This document shows positions 25,401 to 31,814 of a stretch of DNA of 32,938 bases, piece after piece. Source of the DNA: Pseudomonadota bacterium (GTDB taxonomy: Bacteria; Pseudomonadota; Alphaproteobacteria; Rhizobiales; Tepidamorphaceae); assembly GCA_023458595.1 (NCBI GenBank), contig JAEWYT010000177.1, positions 1 to 32,938 of the forward strand, written 5' to 3'. The notes below the pieces were generated by a model. That model was given only the letters and a program-made list of their open reading frames with translations, did not search any database and had not been told where the DNA came from. How positions within the stretch are numbered: position 1 is the stretch's first letter; the number at the start of each line of letters is the position of its first letter. The translations under genes and the position numbers were made by a program.

Positions 25401-26145
25401 TCAGCCGAAGCTCGGCGAATTCCTTGATTTCGCTCGCCCGCGCGCCGCCGTTGGCGGCGATCGCGCTCAGACTCTTGTGGAGCTGCTTGAGCTCTTCGGA
25501 GGGCAGGGCCTCGTCGAGCGTGCGCTCGAGCCGCTCGGCGACGATGTCGATGCGATGGTCGACGCGGTCGGCGTAACCGGACACCGCCCGGTCGAACTCC
25601 ACCTCGAGCGTCTTCTGCCGGGAGGCGATCTCGGCGATCGCTTCCTTCAGTCCCTCCATCGGGGAGGCCGAGATCCGGTCGGGATGGACGGGCGCCGCGG
25701 GCCGCGAGAAGGCGGGGCGCTGACGGGATTCGACGCGCCGGGCGATGTCGTGCAGCCGCTCCTCGAGCTCACGGATCGTCTCGCGGGTCGACCGGCGTTC
25801 GGGACCCTCGGGGACGGCCGCGCTCAGCCGGTCGAGCCGGCGCGCGATGCCGCGCAGCGAATGCGGGCCGTCGTCCGCGCCGGTTTCGGAGCCGGCGTTG
25901 GAGTCGGTGCCGATGGCGCTGACCAGCCGGTCGAGCCGGTTCTCGACCGTATCGGAGCCGGCCCGTTCCTCTTCGGCGGACGGAGCGGCACCCGGGGCGC
26001 GGGGCGCCGCGCCGGCATCCGATTCGTGCAGGACGGCATCGAGCCACTCGCCGAGGCTCATTCCCGCCCGGCTTGCCGCGCGCCGCGCTTCCGCGGTGGG
26101 GTCATCGTGATCGACAGGAGTTTTGCGTGAGCCGCGAAGTGCCAT
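22447..26145 (-). CDS. PodJ-like polar localisation protein (coiled coil, Sel1 repeats, PG-binding domain)
   Basis: The 1,232-residue protein has the layout of alphaproteobacterial PodJ. Residues 1-700 are cytoplasmic and largely coiled coil, with regular heptad-like repeats of the type EIRAELREIAE. An Ala/Lys/Pro-rich linker follows, with one membrane segment (about 777-800). The periplasmic part has Sel1-type repeats (about 960-1120; several WYRKAAAQG/WFRQAAEYG units) and a C-terminal peptidoglycan-binding domain (about 1168-1225, with LGYTAGPPDGQIGPRTREAV). PodJ organises the cell pole and sets cell asymmetry, which fits a dimorphic or budding alphaproteobacterium. Strict orthology with podJ is not proven. 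The ATG at 26145 lacks a clear ribosome-binding site. The upstream region carries a CtrA-like box and three GANTC sites. The gene diverges from merR. Confidence 0.82.
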   Translation of the reverse strand: MALRGSRKTPVDHDDPTAEARRAASRAGMSLGEWLDAVLHESDAGAAPRAPGAAPSAEEERAGSDTVENRLDRLVSAIGTDSNAGSETGADDGPHSLRGIARRLDRLSAAVPEGPERRSTRETIRELEERLHDIARRVESRQRPAFSRPAAPVHPDRISASPMEGLKEAIAEIASRQKTLEVEFDRAVSGYADRVDHRIDIVAERLERTLDEALPSEELKQLHKSLSAIAANGGARASEIKEFAELRLMVTEMARRIETMPDQVAEDLAGRLEDTVRRLDTATRSEVDAIRGELREIAQDVDRSTRGEFEAVRAEIGQLAARIETMPVADVQIIESKLEDIAMRLSASARDEIGAIRADVREIAEQMDNAGRGAIEAMRAEMARLSERFDTLPASAGSDVEMQLDEIASRFDNAARGEIEALRAELRELGERLFAERTAFAATNSIDEAGLAELDSIRTEIRSLAEQIDGVRRDDYAALRRDVQALGERMSDAPNARMGELEKQIAQLTEKLAGAARDGDPEVLAQIEQQISNLAQTVDASARQTVDMGGLERTISDLFTRIEESRADTMHAAREAANEAIERALSTLGTSPGGAEIVGALRDELTSQRRDAEASDLRTQEALQLVHATLMTVADRLEELEDEVDEVAGDMRQPGRAAGEEPAPEVRPEPKLEAEPVDKHALVATDRAAKAEAKKAARTDTAAPTATIEDDMPLAPGTGRPVRAPGATDTEAGSQSDFVAAARRAAQAATAEQGEPPAAAAKAKKSALGGLRSGLAKYRRPLAIAAAMLLLVYGAMKIAAMLKSAPESSSALEPPAVASSAPPLPAISAAPPVASAPRNVTANASSAQPTTAKPVAAKPIRKDPAKVGAKTATKSGAGKKPKNAKAGNREKSPTKSARKAVVLAPAAPVTAVSTGSIPNPAKAKAEMAPESGASGNAAPAQPTSSEIDELPTTTVPEKLREAAASGDPGAEFEVAVRYMDGRGLPQNASKAVEWYRKAAAQGLAPAQYRLGSLYEKGEGVDRDLAMARMWYQRAAEQGNRKAMHNLAVLYADGVDGKPDYEKAAMWFRQAAEYGLADSQFNLAVLYARGLGVQTDYGESFRWFAIAADQGDGEALQKRDEVARQLDQESLAKAREALDAWTPKPADASANVVAEPQGGWGEAAQNRQAYADRDMVISAQDMLNKLGYTAGPPDGQIGPRTREAVRAFQRSVGMPDTGDITPELLEQLDKTAG

Positions 26146-26206
26146 GTTAATCTACCGATCCGGTCCGTCAGCGCCGGGACTGCGCTCCATTCGTTTCCGG
26201 GTTCGG

Positions 26207-26305
26207 GAATCGTCCGGCCTATCTGATCCCCGATGGATATTTTTCCCATCAGGGTAAACAGTTGGTTAAGCGGGATACGATTCTGGCGACCGCGCGTTTC
26301 GAATC
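26207..26305. promoter_or_regulatory. Cell-cycle-type control region of the PodJ-like gene
   Basis: On the minus strand TTAA-N7-TTTA (26255-26269) matches the CtrA box TTAA-N7-TTAA with one mismatch. CcrM methylation sites GANTC occur at 26207-26211, 26279-26283 and 26301-26305, three in 99 bases, where about one per 300 would be expected at this GC. podJ is cell-cycle controlled in Caulobacter, so the arrangement fits, but the box alone is a weak match. Confidence 0.4.
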
Positions 26306-26357
26306 GAGACAGCAATCCGGCCGGATCGTGGACCGTTGGCGATGGCGTCAAATCGCC

Positions 26358-26386
26358 TTGACCTTTACGTAAACGTAAAGTACTAT
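26358..26386 (+). promoter_or_regulatory. merR promoter with LiuR-type operator in its spacer
   Basis: TTGACC (26358-26363) is the -35 box and TACTAT (26381-26386) the -10 box, with a 17-base spacer. The spacer plus one base is the perfect palindrome CTTTACGTAAACGTAAAG (26363-26380): two 8-bp arms around AA. MerR-family regulators bind between -35 and -10 boxes in just this way, and TTTACGTAAACG-type sites are known for LiuR regulators of branched-chain amino acid and acyl-CoA breakdown. The merR start is 24 bases past the -10 box. Confidence 0.8.
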
Positions 26387-26410
26387 CCATGTCGAGAGGA
26401 GGAGCGTTCA

Positions 26411-26869
26411 ATGATCGGGAACTCCGCCGCGTCCACTCGCGCAGAGGCGGAAACGCAAGCCTCGCGGGACGATCAGGACAAGAAGACCGTCTTCACGATC
26501 GGCGAGCTCGCCCGTGAATTCGGCGTCACTTTGCGCGCCATTCGTTTCTACGAGGATAAGGGCCTCCTCAACCCGCGCCGACAGGGCATGACGCGGCTCT
26601 ACTCGCGCCGCGACCGCGCCCGCCTGAAGCTGATTCTTCTCGGCAAGCGCGTCGGCTTCTCGCTCGTGGAGATCGGCGAGATGCTCGACCTCTACGATCT
26701 GAAGGACGGCCAGACGACGCAGCTCAAGGTGGCGCTCGGCAAGTTCAACGAGCAGATCGCGTTCCTCGAGGCTCAGCGTGCGGAAATCGACCAGGCGCTG
26801 GGCGACCTGAAGCGCGCCCGCGACGTGGTGTCGGGTATGCTCAAGGAGCGCGAACGCCAGCAGACGTGA
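26411..26869 (+). CDS. MerR family regulator, LiuR-like
   Basis: The 152-residue regulator has a winged helix-turn-helix domain (about residues 28-95). TIGELAREFGVTLRAIRFYEDKGLL is the family signature here, in two parts. A long dimerising helix follows (about 100-150). No metal-binding Cys cluster is seen at the C-terminus, in line with an organic or acyl-CoA ligand rather than a metal. Its own promoter holds a palindromic site, and the gene is followed by acyl-CoA dehydrogenases and a thiolase, the same arrangement as known LiuR/CadR-like regulators of acyl-CoA degradation. The ATG at 26411 has GAGAGGAGGAG upstream. Orthology with LiuR is probable, not certain. Confidence 0.85.
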   Translation: MIGNSAASTRAEAETQASRDDQDKKTVFTIGELAREFGVTLRAIRFYEDKGLLNPRRQGMTRLYSRRDRARLKLILLGKRVGFSLVEIGEMLDLYDLKDGQTTQLKVALGKFNEQIAFLEAQRAEIDQALGDLKRARDVVSGMLKERERQQT

Positions 26870-26880
26870 CCTTTCGACAA

Positions 26881-26910
26881 GGCCGCGCGGCCCGATTGAT
26901 CGGCGCGGCC
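26881..26910 (+). other. Hairpin between merR and the first dehydrogenase gene
   Basis: GGCCGCG (26881-26887) pairs with CGCGGCC (26904-26910). An inner stem CCGAT/ATCGG (26892-26896 and 26899-26903) can form within it. It lies between the merR stop and the next ribosome-binding site. It could slow transcription or stabilise the downstream message. No T-run follows. Confidence 0.4.
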
Positions 26911-26937
26911 GCAAGAAGCCCATCCGGGAGAGAAACC

Positions 26938-28731
26938 ATGCCGAGCTACAAGGCCCCCGTCGACGACGTCCTCTTCCTCCTGAACGACGTCATCGGCATC
27001 GACCGCTACAACAACATCCCGGGCTTCGCCGAGGCGACGCCCGATCTCGTCAAGGCGATCCTCGAGGAGGGCGCGCGCCTGTGCGAGGAGGTGCTGCAGC
27101 CTCTGAACCGCGTCGGCGACGTCGAGGGCTGCACGCGCAACGAGGACGGCAGCGTCACCACCCCGACCGGCTTCAAGGACGCGTTCAGGCAATTCGCCGA
27201 GGGCGGCTGGATCGGCCTTGCCGCCGACCCCGAATACGGCGGCCAGGGCCTGCCGCACACGCTCGCCGCGGCGATCAACGAGTTCGTCGCCTCCGCCAAC
27301 ATCGCCTTCGGCATGTATCCGGGGCTGACCCAGGGCGCGATCGCCGCGCTGACCATCCACGGCACGGCCGAGCAGAAGGCGCTCTATCTGCCCAAGCTGA
27401 TCTCCGGCGAGTGGTCGGGCACGATGAACCTGACCGAGCCGCACTGCGGCACGGATCTCGGCCTGCTGAAGACGAAGGCGGTTCCCAACGGCGACGGATC
27501 CTATTCGATCACCGGCACCAAGATCTTCATCTCCGCCGGGGAGCATGATCTCAACGACAACATCGTCCATCTGGTTCTCGCCCGCATCGAGGGCTCGCCG
27601 GAAGGCACCAAGGGCATCTCGCTCTTCGTCGTGCCGAAATTCCTGCCGAACGGGGACGGCGGCATCGGCGAGCGCAACAGGCTCGGCTGCGGCGCTTTGG
27701 AAGAGAAGATGGGCATCCACGGCAACGCCACCTGCGTCATGAACTACGACGGCGCCAGGGGCTGGCTGGTCGGCGAGGCGGACAAGGGCCTGCGCGCCAT
27801 GTTCACGATGATGAACGAGGCCCGGCTCGGCGTCGGTATCCAGGGCCTGTCGCAGTCCGAGGTCGCCTATCAGAACGCCGTGACCTACGCCAGGGACCGT
27901 CTGCAGGGCCGCGCGCTGACCGGACCGAAGGATCCCGGCAAGCCGGCCGACCCGATCATCGTCCATCCCGACATCCGCCGCATGCTGATGAACATGCGGG
28001 CCTTCAACGAGGCCGCCCGCGCGCTCGTCGTCTGGACGGCGATACGCGGCGACATCTCCCATCGCGGCTCGGACGAGAAGGAACGCCAGACGGCCGACGA
28101 CCTGATGGGCCTGATGACGCCGGTCCTCAAGGGCGTGCTCACCGATGTCGGCTTCCAGAACACCGTCTCCGCCCAGCAGGTCTATGGCGGCCACGGCTAC
28201 ATCGCCGAGTGGGGCATGGAGCAGTTCGTCCGCGACGCCCGCATCGCCATGATCTACGAGGGCGCCAACGGCATCCAGGCGCTCGATCTGGTCGGCCGCA
28301 AGCTGCCGGCCAACGGCGGCCGCGCCGTCATGGCCTTCTTCGGCGAGGTCGAGGGCTTCCTGAAGGAGAATGCCGACGACGAGGCGATGAGCGCCTACGT
28401 CAAGCCGCTGAAGTCGGGCCTCGAGACGCTGCAGCAGGCCACGATGTGGTTCATGCAGAACGCCATGACCAAGCCCGACAACGCCGGGGCCGGCTCGATG
28501 GACTACATGCACCTCTTCGGCCTCGTAGCCCTCGGCTACATGTGGGCGCAGATGGCCGGGGTCGCTCAGGCGAAGCTCGCCGACGGCGCCGGCGACAAGG
28601 CCTTCTACGAGACCAAGCTCGTCACCGGCCGCTACTTCATGGAGCGCGTCATGCCGGAGGCCAAGGCCCATTTCGCCCGCATCTCGGCCGGCGCCGACTC
28701 GATGATGGCGCTGCCGGCGGAGGCGTTTTGA
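26938..28731 (+). CDS. Acyl-CoA dehydrogenase, DmdC-like long form
   Basis: The 597-residue FAD enzyme oxidises an acyl-CoA to the 2-enoyl-CoA. It has the N-terminal, middle and C-terminal acyl-CoA dehydrogenase domains, with TEPHCGTDL (about 160-170) and the FAD region, plus an extra C-terminal helical part (about 470-590) typical of the 590-600 residue group. The probable catalytic base is Glu440 in YEGANGIQ, as in DmdC. The substrate is not defined by sequence; relatives act on methylmercaptopropionyl-CoA or long-chain acyl-CoAs. The ATG at 26938 has GGGAGAG upstream; an in-frame ATG-less extension to 26866 overlaps merR and is rejected. It is 68 bases after merR and likely co-transcribed. 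Confidence 0.92.
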   Translation: MPSYKAPVDDVLFLLNDVIGIDRYNNIPGFAEATPDLVKAILEEGARLCEEVLQPLNRVGDVEGCTRNEDGSVTTPTGFKDAFRQFAEGGWIGLAADPEYGGQGLPHTLAAAINEFVASANIAFGMYPGLTQGAIAALTIHGTAEQKALYLPKLISGEWSGTMNLTEPHCGTDLGLLKTKAVPNGDGSYSITGTKIFISAGEHDLNDNIVHLVLARIEGSPEGTKGISLFVVPKFLPNGDGGIGERNRLGCGALEEKMGIHGNATCVMNYDGARGWLVGEADKGLRAMFTMMNEARLGVGIQGLSQSEVAYQNAVTYARDRLQGRALTGPKDPGKPADPIIVHPDIRRMLMNMRAFNEAARALVVWTAIRGDISHRGSDEKERQTADDLMGLMTPVLKGVLTDVGFQNTVSAQQVYGGHGYIAEWGMEQFVRDARIAMIYEGANGIQALDLVGRKLPANGGRAVMAFFGEVEGFLKENADDEAMSAYVKPLKSGLETLQQATMWFMQNAMTKPDNAGAGSMDYMHLFGLVALGYMWAQMAGVAQAKLADGAGDKAFYETKLVTGRYFMERVMPEAKAHFARISAGADSMMALPAEAF

Positions 28732-28778
28732 TGAAGGGTCGCGAGTTGGCCCTACGTCGGCAGGCGGACGTGCATCGC

Positions 28779-28897
28779 GGGACGGCTGAATGGGCCCTGG
28801 ATCAGGTCCGGGGCACGGGGCTCGCCGTGGGGCACGACCCCGCGATGCGAAAGACCGCGTGTCCCGGACTTGATCCGGGACCCATGCAGCCGTCGCC
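28779..28897. repeat. Palindromic intergenic repeat (REP-like)
   Basis: The two arms are imperfect inverted copies of each other: the left arm (about 28779-28820) and the reverse complement of the right arm (about 28857-28897) share ACGGCTG, ATGGG, GGATCA and GTCCGGG in order. Within the right arm GTCCCGG (28861-28867) and CCGGGAC (28875-28881) form a perfect inner stem. It fills the gap between the two dehydrogenase genes. Elements with GTCCCGGATCAAGTCCGGGAC-like cores are, as I recall, common in alphaproteobacterial intergenic regions. Confidence 0.6.
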
Positions 28898-28964
28898 GTT
28901 TGCCGAGACGTTCGCTTCCGGGCGACACGCCCCAGCATGACGACGGAAAGGTGAGGATTCCGCA

Positions 28965-30122
28965 ATGACCGCACTCGACGTGCCCCGCCCCGACTGGATG
29001 AGCGAGGACCTCGTTCTGCTCGAGGAACAGTCGCGCCGCTTCTTCGATTCCGAGATGGTTCCCCGTTACGAGGAGTGGATCGAGGAAGGCATCGTGCCGC
29101 GCGCGGCCTGGGAGAAGACCGGCGAGGCGGGACTGCTCTGCGCGGCCATGCCCGAGGAATACGGCGGCGCCGGCGGCACCTTCGCCCACGAGGCCGTCAT
29201 CACCTACCAGCTCGGCATGGCGGGGCTCGATTCCTTCGGTATCGCGCTCCACAACGCGATCGTCGCCCCCTACATCCTCCATCACGGCTCCGAGGAACAG
29301 AAGCAGCGCTGGCTGCCCAAGCTCGCGACCGGCGAGATGATCGGCGCGATCGCGATGACCGAGCCCGGCGCGGGGTCCGACCTGCAGGGCGTCAAGACGA
29401 CGGCCAGGAAGGACGGCAACCACTACCGGATCTCCGGCTCCAAGACGTTCATCACCAACGGCCAGAACGCCAACCTGATCATCGTGGTGACGAAGACCGA
29501 CCCGACCGCGGGCGCGAAGGGAACCTCGCTGTTCGTCGTCGAGACCGATGAGGCCGAGGGCTTCCGGCGCGGCCGCAACCTGAAGAAGGTCGGCCTCAAG
29601 GCGCAGGATACCTCCGAGCTGTTCTTCGACGACGTGCGCGTCCCCGCCGACGCGCTGCTCGGCTCCGAGGAGGGCCAGGGCTTCGTCCAGCTGATGACCG
29701 ACCTGCCGCAGGAGCGCCTGCTCGTCGCCGTCCAGGCGATGGCCATGATCGAGCGCGCGCTTGAGGTGACGATCGCCTACGTCAAGGAGCGCAAGGCCTT
29801 CGGCAAGGCGGTCATGGAGTTCCAGAACACCCAGTTCGAGCTCGCCGAGGCCAAGACCGAGGCGACCATCGCCAAGGTGTTCATGAACCACTGCATCGAG
29901 CGGCACATCGCCGGCAGGCTCGATTCCACGACCGCGTCGATGGCGAAGTACTGGCTCACCGACCTGCAATGCAAGATCGTCGACCAGTGCCTGCAGCTGC
30001 ACGGCGGCTACGGCTACATGGAAGAGTATCCGATCGCGCGCATGTACCAGGACGCCCGCGTCCAGCGCATCTACGCGGGCACCAACGAGATCATGAAGAT
30101 GCTGATCGCCCGGAGTCTTTGA
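28965..30122 (+). CDS. Acyl-CoA dehydrogenase (long-chain/isovaleryl type)
   Basis: The 385-residue FAD enzyme converts an acyl-CoA to the trans-2-enoyl-CoA, passing electrons to ETF. AMTEPGAGSDL (about 130-140) and SGSKTFITNG (about 157-166) mark the FAD-binding middle domain. At the place where medium-chain enzymes carry the catalytic Glu, this one has YAGTNEI, with Ala. Glu250 in the segment DLPQERLL fits the alternative catalytic base of long-chain and isovaleryl-CoA dehydrogenases. The ATG at 28965 has AAAGGTGAGGA upstream. It sits after a palindromic repeat and before the DUF1330 gene. The acyl chain preference is inferred only. Confidence 0.9.
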   Translation: MTALDVPRPDWMSEDLVLLEEQSRRFFDSEMVPRYEEWIEEGIVPRAAWEKTGEAGLLCAAMPEEYGGAGGTFAHEAVITYQLGMAGLDSFGIALHNAIVAPYILHHGSEEQKQRWLPKLATGEMIGAIAMTEPGAGSDLQGVKTTARKDGNHYRISGSKTFITNGQNANLIIVVTKTDPTAGAKGTSLFVVETDEAEGFRRGRNLKKVGLKAQDTSELFFDDVRVPADALLGSEEGQGFVQLMTDLPQERLLVAVQAMAMIERALEVTIAYVKERKAFGKAVMEFQNTQFELAEAKTEATIAKVFMNHCIERHIAGRLDSTTASMAKYWLTDLQCKIVDQCLQLHGGYGYMEEYPIARMYQDARVQRIYAGTNEIMKMLIARSL

Positions 30123-30137
30123 GGAGCCTGCAGAAAG

Positions 30138-30428
30138 ATGCCGAAGGGCTACTGGATCGTTCAGGTGACCGTCACCGACCCGGATCGCTACGCGCAATAT
30201 CTGGCGCAGGACAGGGAGGTGCTCGCCCGCTACGGCGCGAAGCCCATCGTGCGCGGCGGCCGCTGCGAGGCGCCGGAGGGCGAGGCGCACAGCCGCCAGA
30301 TCGTGCTCGAATTCGACAGCTTCGAGAGGGCCGTGGAGTGCTACCGTTCGCCCGAGTACCAGGCGGCGATGCAGCACCGCCTCGCTGGCTCGAAGTCCGA
30401 CATCGTGATCGTCGAAGGCGCCGACTAG
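30138..30428 (+). CDS. DUF1330 family protein
   Basis: The 96-residue protein starts KGYWIVQVTVTDPDRYAQY, the usual opening of DUF1330, and has the expected single alpha/beta ferredoxin-like (dimeric barrel) length. The function of the family is unknown. The ATG at 30138 follows GAGGAG, 15 bases after the stop of the dehydrogenase gene. It probably belongs to the same transcript, between the dehydrogenase and the thiolase, and may assist in acyl-CoA metabolism, but nothing in the sequence shows how. Confidence 0.85.
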   Translation: MPKGYWIVQVTVTDPDRYAQYLAQDREVLARYGAKPIVRGGRCEAPEGEAHSRQIVLEFDSFERAVECYRSPEYQAAMQHRLAGSKSDIVIVEGAD

Positions 30429-30496
30429 CGTCTTCGCAGGTTTACTCGCGCCGCCGGAATCCTATCTGCGGCGACACGGGATCAAGGGAGGCCAAG

Positions 30497-31705
30497 ATGG
30501 CTGAGTGCTTTATCTACGACCACGTGCGCACCCCGCGCGGACGCGGCAAGAAGGACGGGAGCCTCCACGAGGTGACCGCGCTGGAACTCGCCGCCACGGC
30601 GCTGCGCGCCGTCCGCGACCGCAACGATCTCGACACGAAGCAGCTCGACGACGTCGTGCTCGGCTGTGTCGATCCTGTCGGCGAGGCCGGCGGCGACATC
30701 GCCCGTGCCGCCGTGCTGAAGGCCGACTACGACCAGGACGTTCCGGGCATCCAGATCAACCGCTTCTGCGCCTCCGGCCTCGACGCGGTGAACTTCGCCG
30801 CCGGCGAGGTCATGGCCGGCCAGCACCAGCTGACGATCGGCGGCGGCGTCGAGTCGATGAGCCGCGTCGGCATCGGCGCGTCGGGCGGCGCCTGGCCGAT
30901 GGACCCCTCGCTCGCCGTCAAGGCGTATTTCATGCCGCAGGGCATCTCGGCCGACCTGATCGCCACCAAGTACGGCTTCTCGCGCGACGACGTCGACGCC
31001 TATGCCGTGGAGAGCCAGAAGCGGGCGGCGAATGCCTGGGAGAAGGGCTACTTCAGGAAGTCCGTCGTGGCGGTGAAGGACATCAACGGTCTGACCGTCC
31101 TCGACCGCGACGAGCACATGCGTCCGGACACGACCATGCAGTCTCTGGCGAGCCTCAATCCGTCCTTCGTCCAGATGGGCGAGCTCGGAGGCTTCGACGC
31201 CGTGGCGATCCAGCGCTATCCCGAGGTCGAGGCGATCAACCACGTCCATCACGCCGGCAACTCGTCGGGCATCGTCGACGGCGCCGCCGCGGTCCTGCTC
31301 GGCTCCAGATCCGCGGGCAAGAAGGCGGGCCTCAAGCCCCGCGCCCGCATCAAGGCCTACGCCAATATCGGTTCCGAGCCCGGCATCATGCTGACCGGTC
31401 CGCTCGCCGTCACCGAGAAGGTGCTGAAGAAGGCGAAGATGACGTTTGCCGACATCGATCTTGTCGAGATCAACGAGGCCTTCGCTTCCGTCGTCCTGCT
31501 CTACATGCAGAAATTCGGGCTCGATCCGGCCAAGGTGAACGTCAACGGCGGCGCGATCGCCATGGGCCACCCGCTCGGCGCGACCGGCGCCATGATCCTC
31601 GGCACCCTGGTCGACGAGCTCGAGCGACGCGGCCTGCGCCGCGGCCTCGCCACGCTGTGCGTGGGCGGGGGAATGGGTATCGCGACCATCATCGAGCTGG
31701 TCTGA
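30497..31705 (+). CDS. Acetyl-CoA C-acetyltransferase (thiolase)
   Basis: The 402-residue enzyme cleaves 3-ketoacyl-CoA with CoA to acetyl-CoA and a shortened acyl-CoA. Acyl-carrying Cys91 is in NRFCASGLDAVN, the helper residues are in NEAF near 346 and His in GHPLGATGA near 358, and the final catalytic Cys is in TLCVGGGMG near 388. These are the normal thiolase positions. The ATG at 30497 has AAGGGAGG upstream; an open frame extending left to 29969 overlaps other genes and is rejected. It lies downstream of the DUF1330 gene. The last 13 or so codons lie at the probable junction with foreign sequence, so the extreme C-terminus may not belong to the same genome as the rest. Confidence 0.9.
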   Translation: MAECFIYDHVRTPRGRGKKDGSLHEVTALELAATALRAVRDRNDLDTKQLDDVVLGCVDPVGEAGGDIARAAVLKADYDQDVPGIQINRFCASGLDAVNFAAGEVMAGQHQLTIGGGVESMSRVGIGASGGAWPMDPSLAVKAYFMPQGISADLIATKYGFSRDDVDAYAVESQKRAANAWEKGYFRKSVVAVKDINGLTVLDRDEHMRPDTTMQSLASLNPSFVQMGELGGFDAVAIQRYPEVEAINHVHHAGNSSGIVDGAAAVLLGSRSAGKKAGLKPRARIKAYANIGSEPGIMLTGPLAVTEKVLKKAKMTFADIDLVEINEAFASVVLLYMQKFGLDPAKVNVNGGAIAMGHPLGATGAMILGTLVDELERRGLRRGLATLCVGGGMGIATIIELV

Positions 31706-31781
31706 CGCAGCGAGGAACGAGCGGAGTCAGGGCCAGCTCCGTCGAGCACAGGGCTGGTCTGACGCAGCGAGCAACGAGCGG
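31696..31781 (+). repeat. Direct repeat after the thiolase gene
   Basis: A 29-base unit at 31696-31724, which includes the thiolase stop codon, recurs at 31753-31781 with one mismatch (G at 31715 against C at 31772). The units are 57 bases apart. In between, GTCAGGGCCAGCTC (31726-31739) is roughly the inverse of the thiolase end, giving a possible terminator stem. The phrase GCAGCGAGGAACGAGCGG is typical of intergenic DNA of Nocardioides-like actinobacteria in my experience. Confidence 0.7.
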
Positions 31782-31814
31782 CGACCGCCCTCACACGGAT
31801 TTCGAGGAAGAGAC

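Noticed and set aside
24600..25700. Tandem DNA repeat or CRISPR-like array in the PodJ-like gene
   Set aside because: The repeated feel comes from heptad-like protein repeats with varied codons. There are no uniform repeats or spacers.
26773..28974. 733-codon minus-strand open frame opposite the first acyl-CoA dehydrogenase
   Set aside because: It is a shadow of a gene with complete acyl-CoA dehydrogenase motifs.
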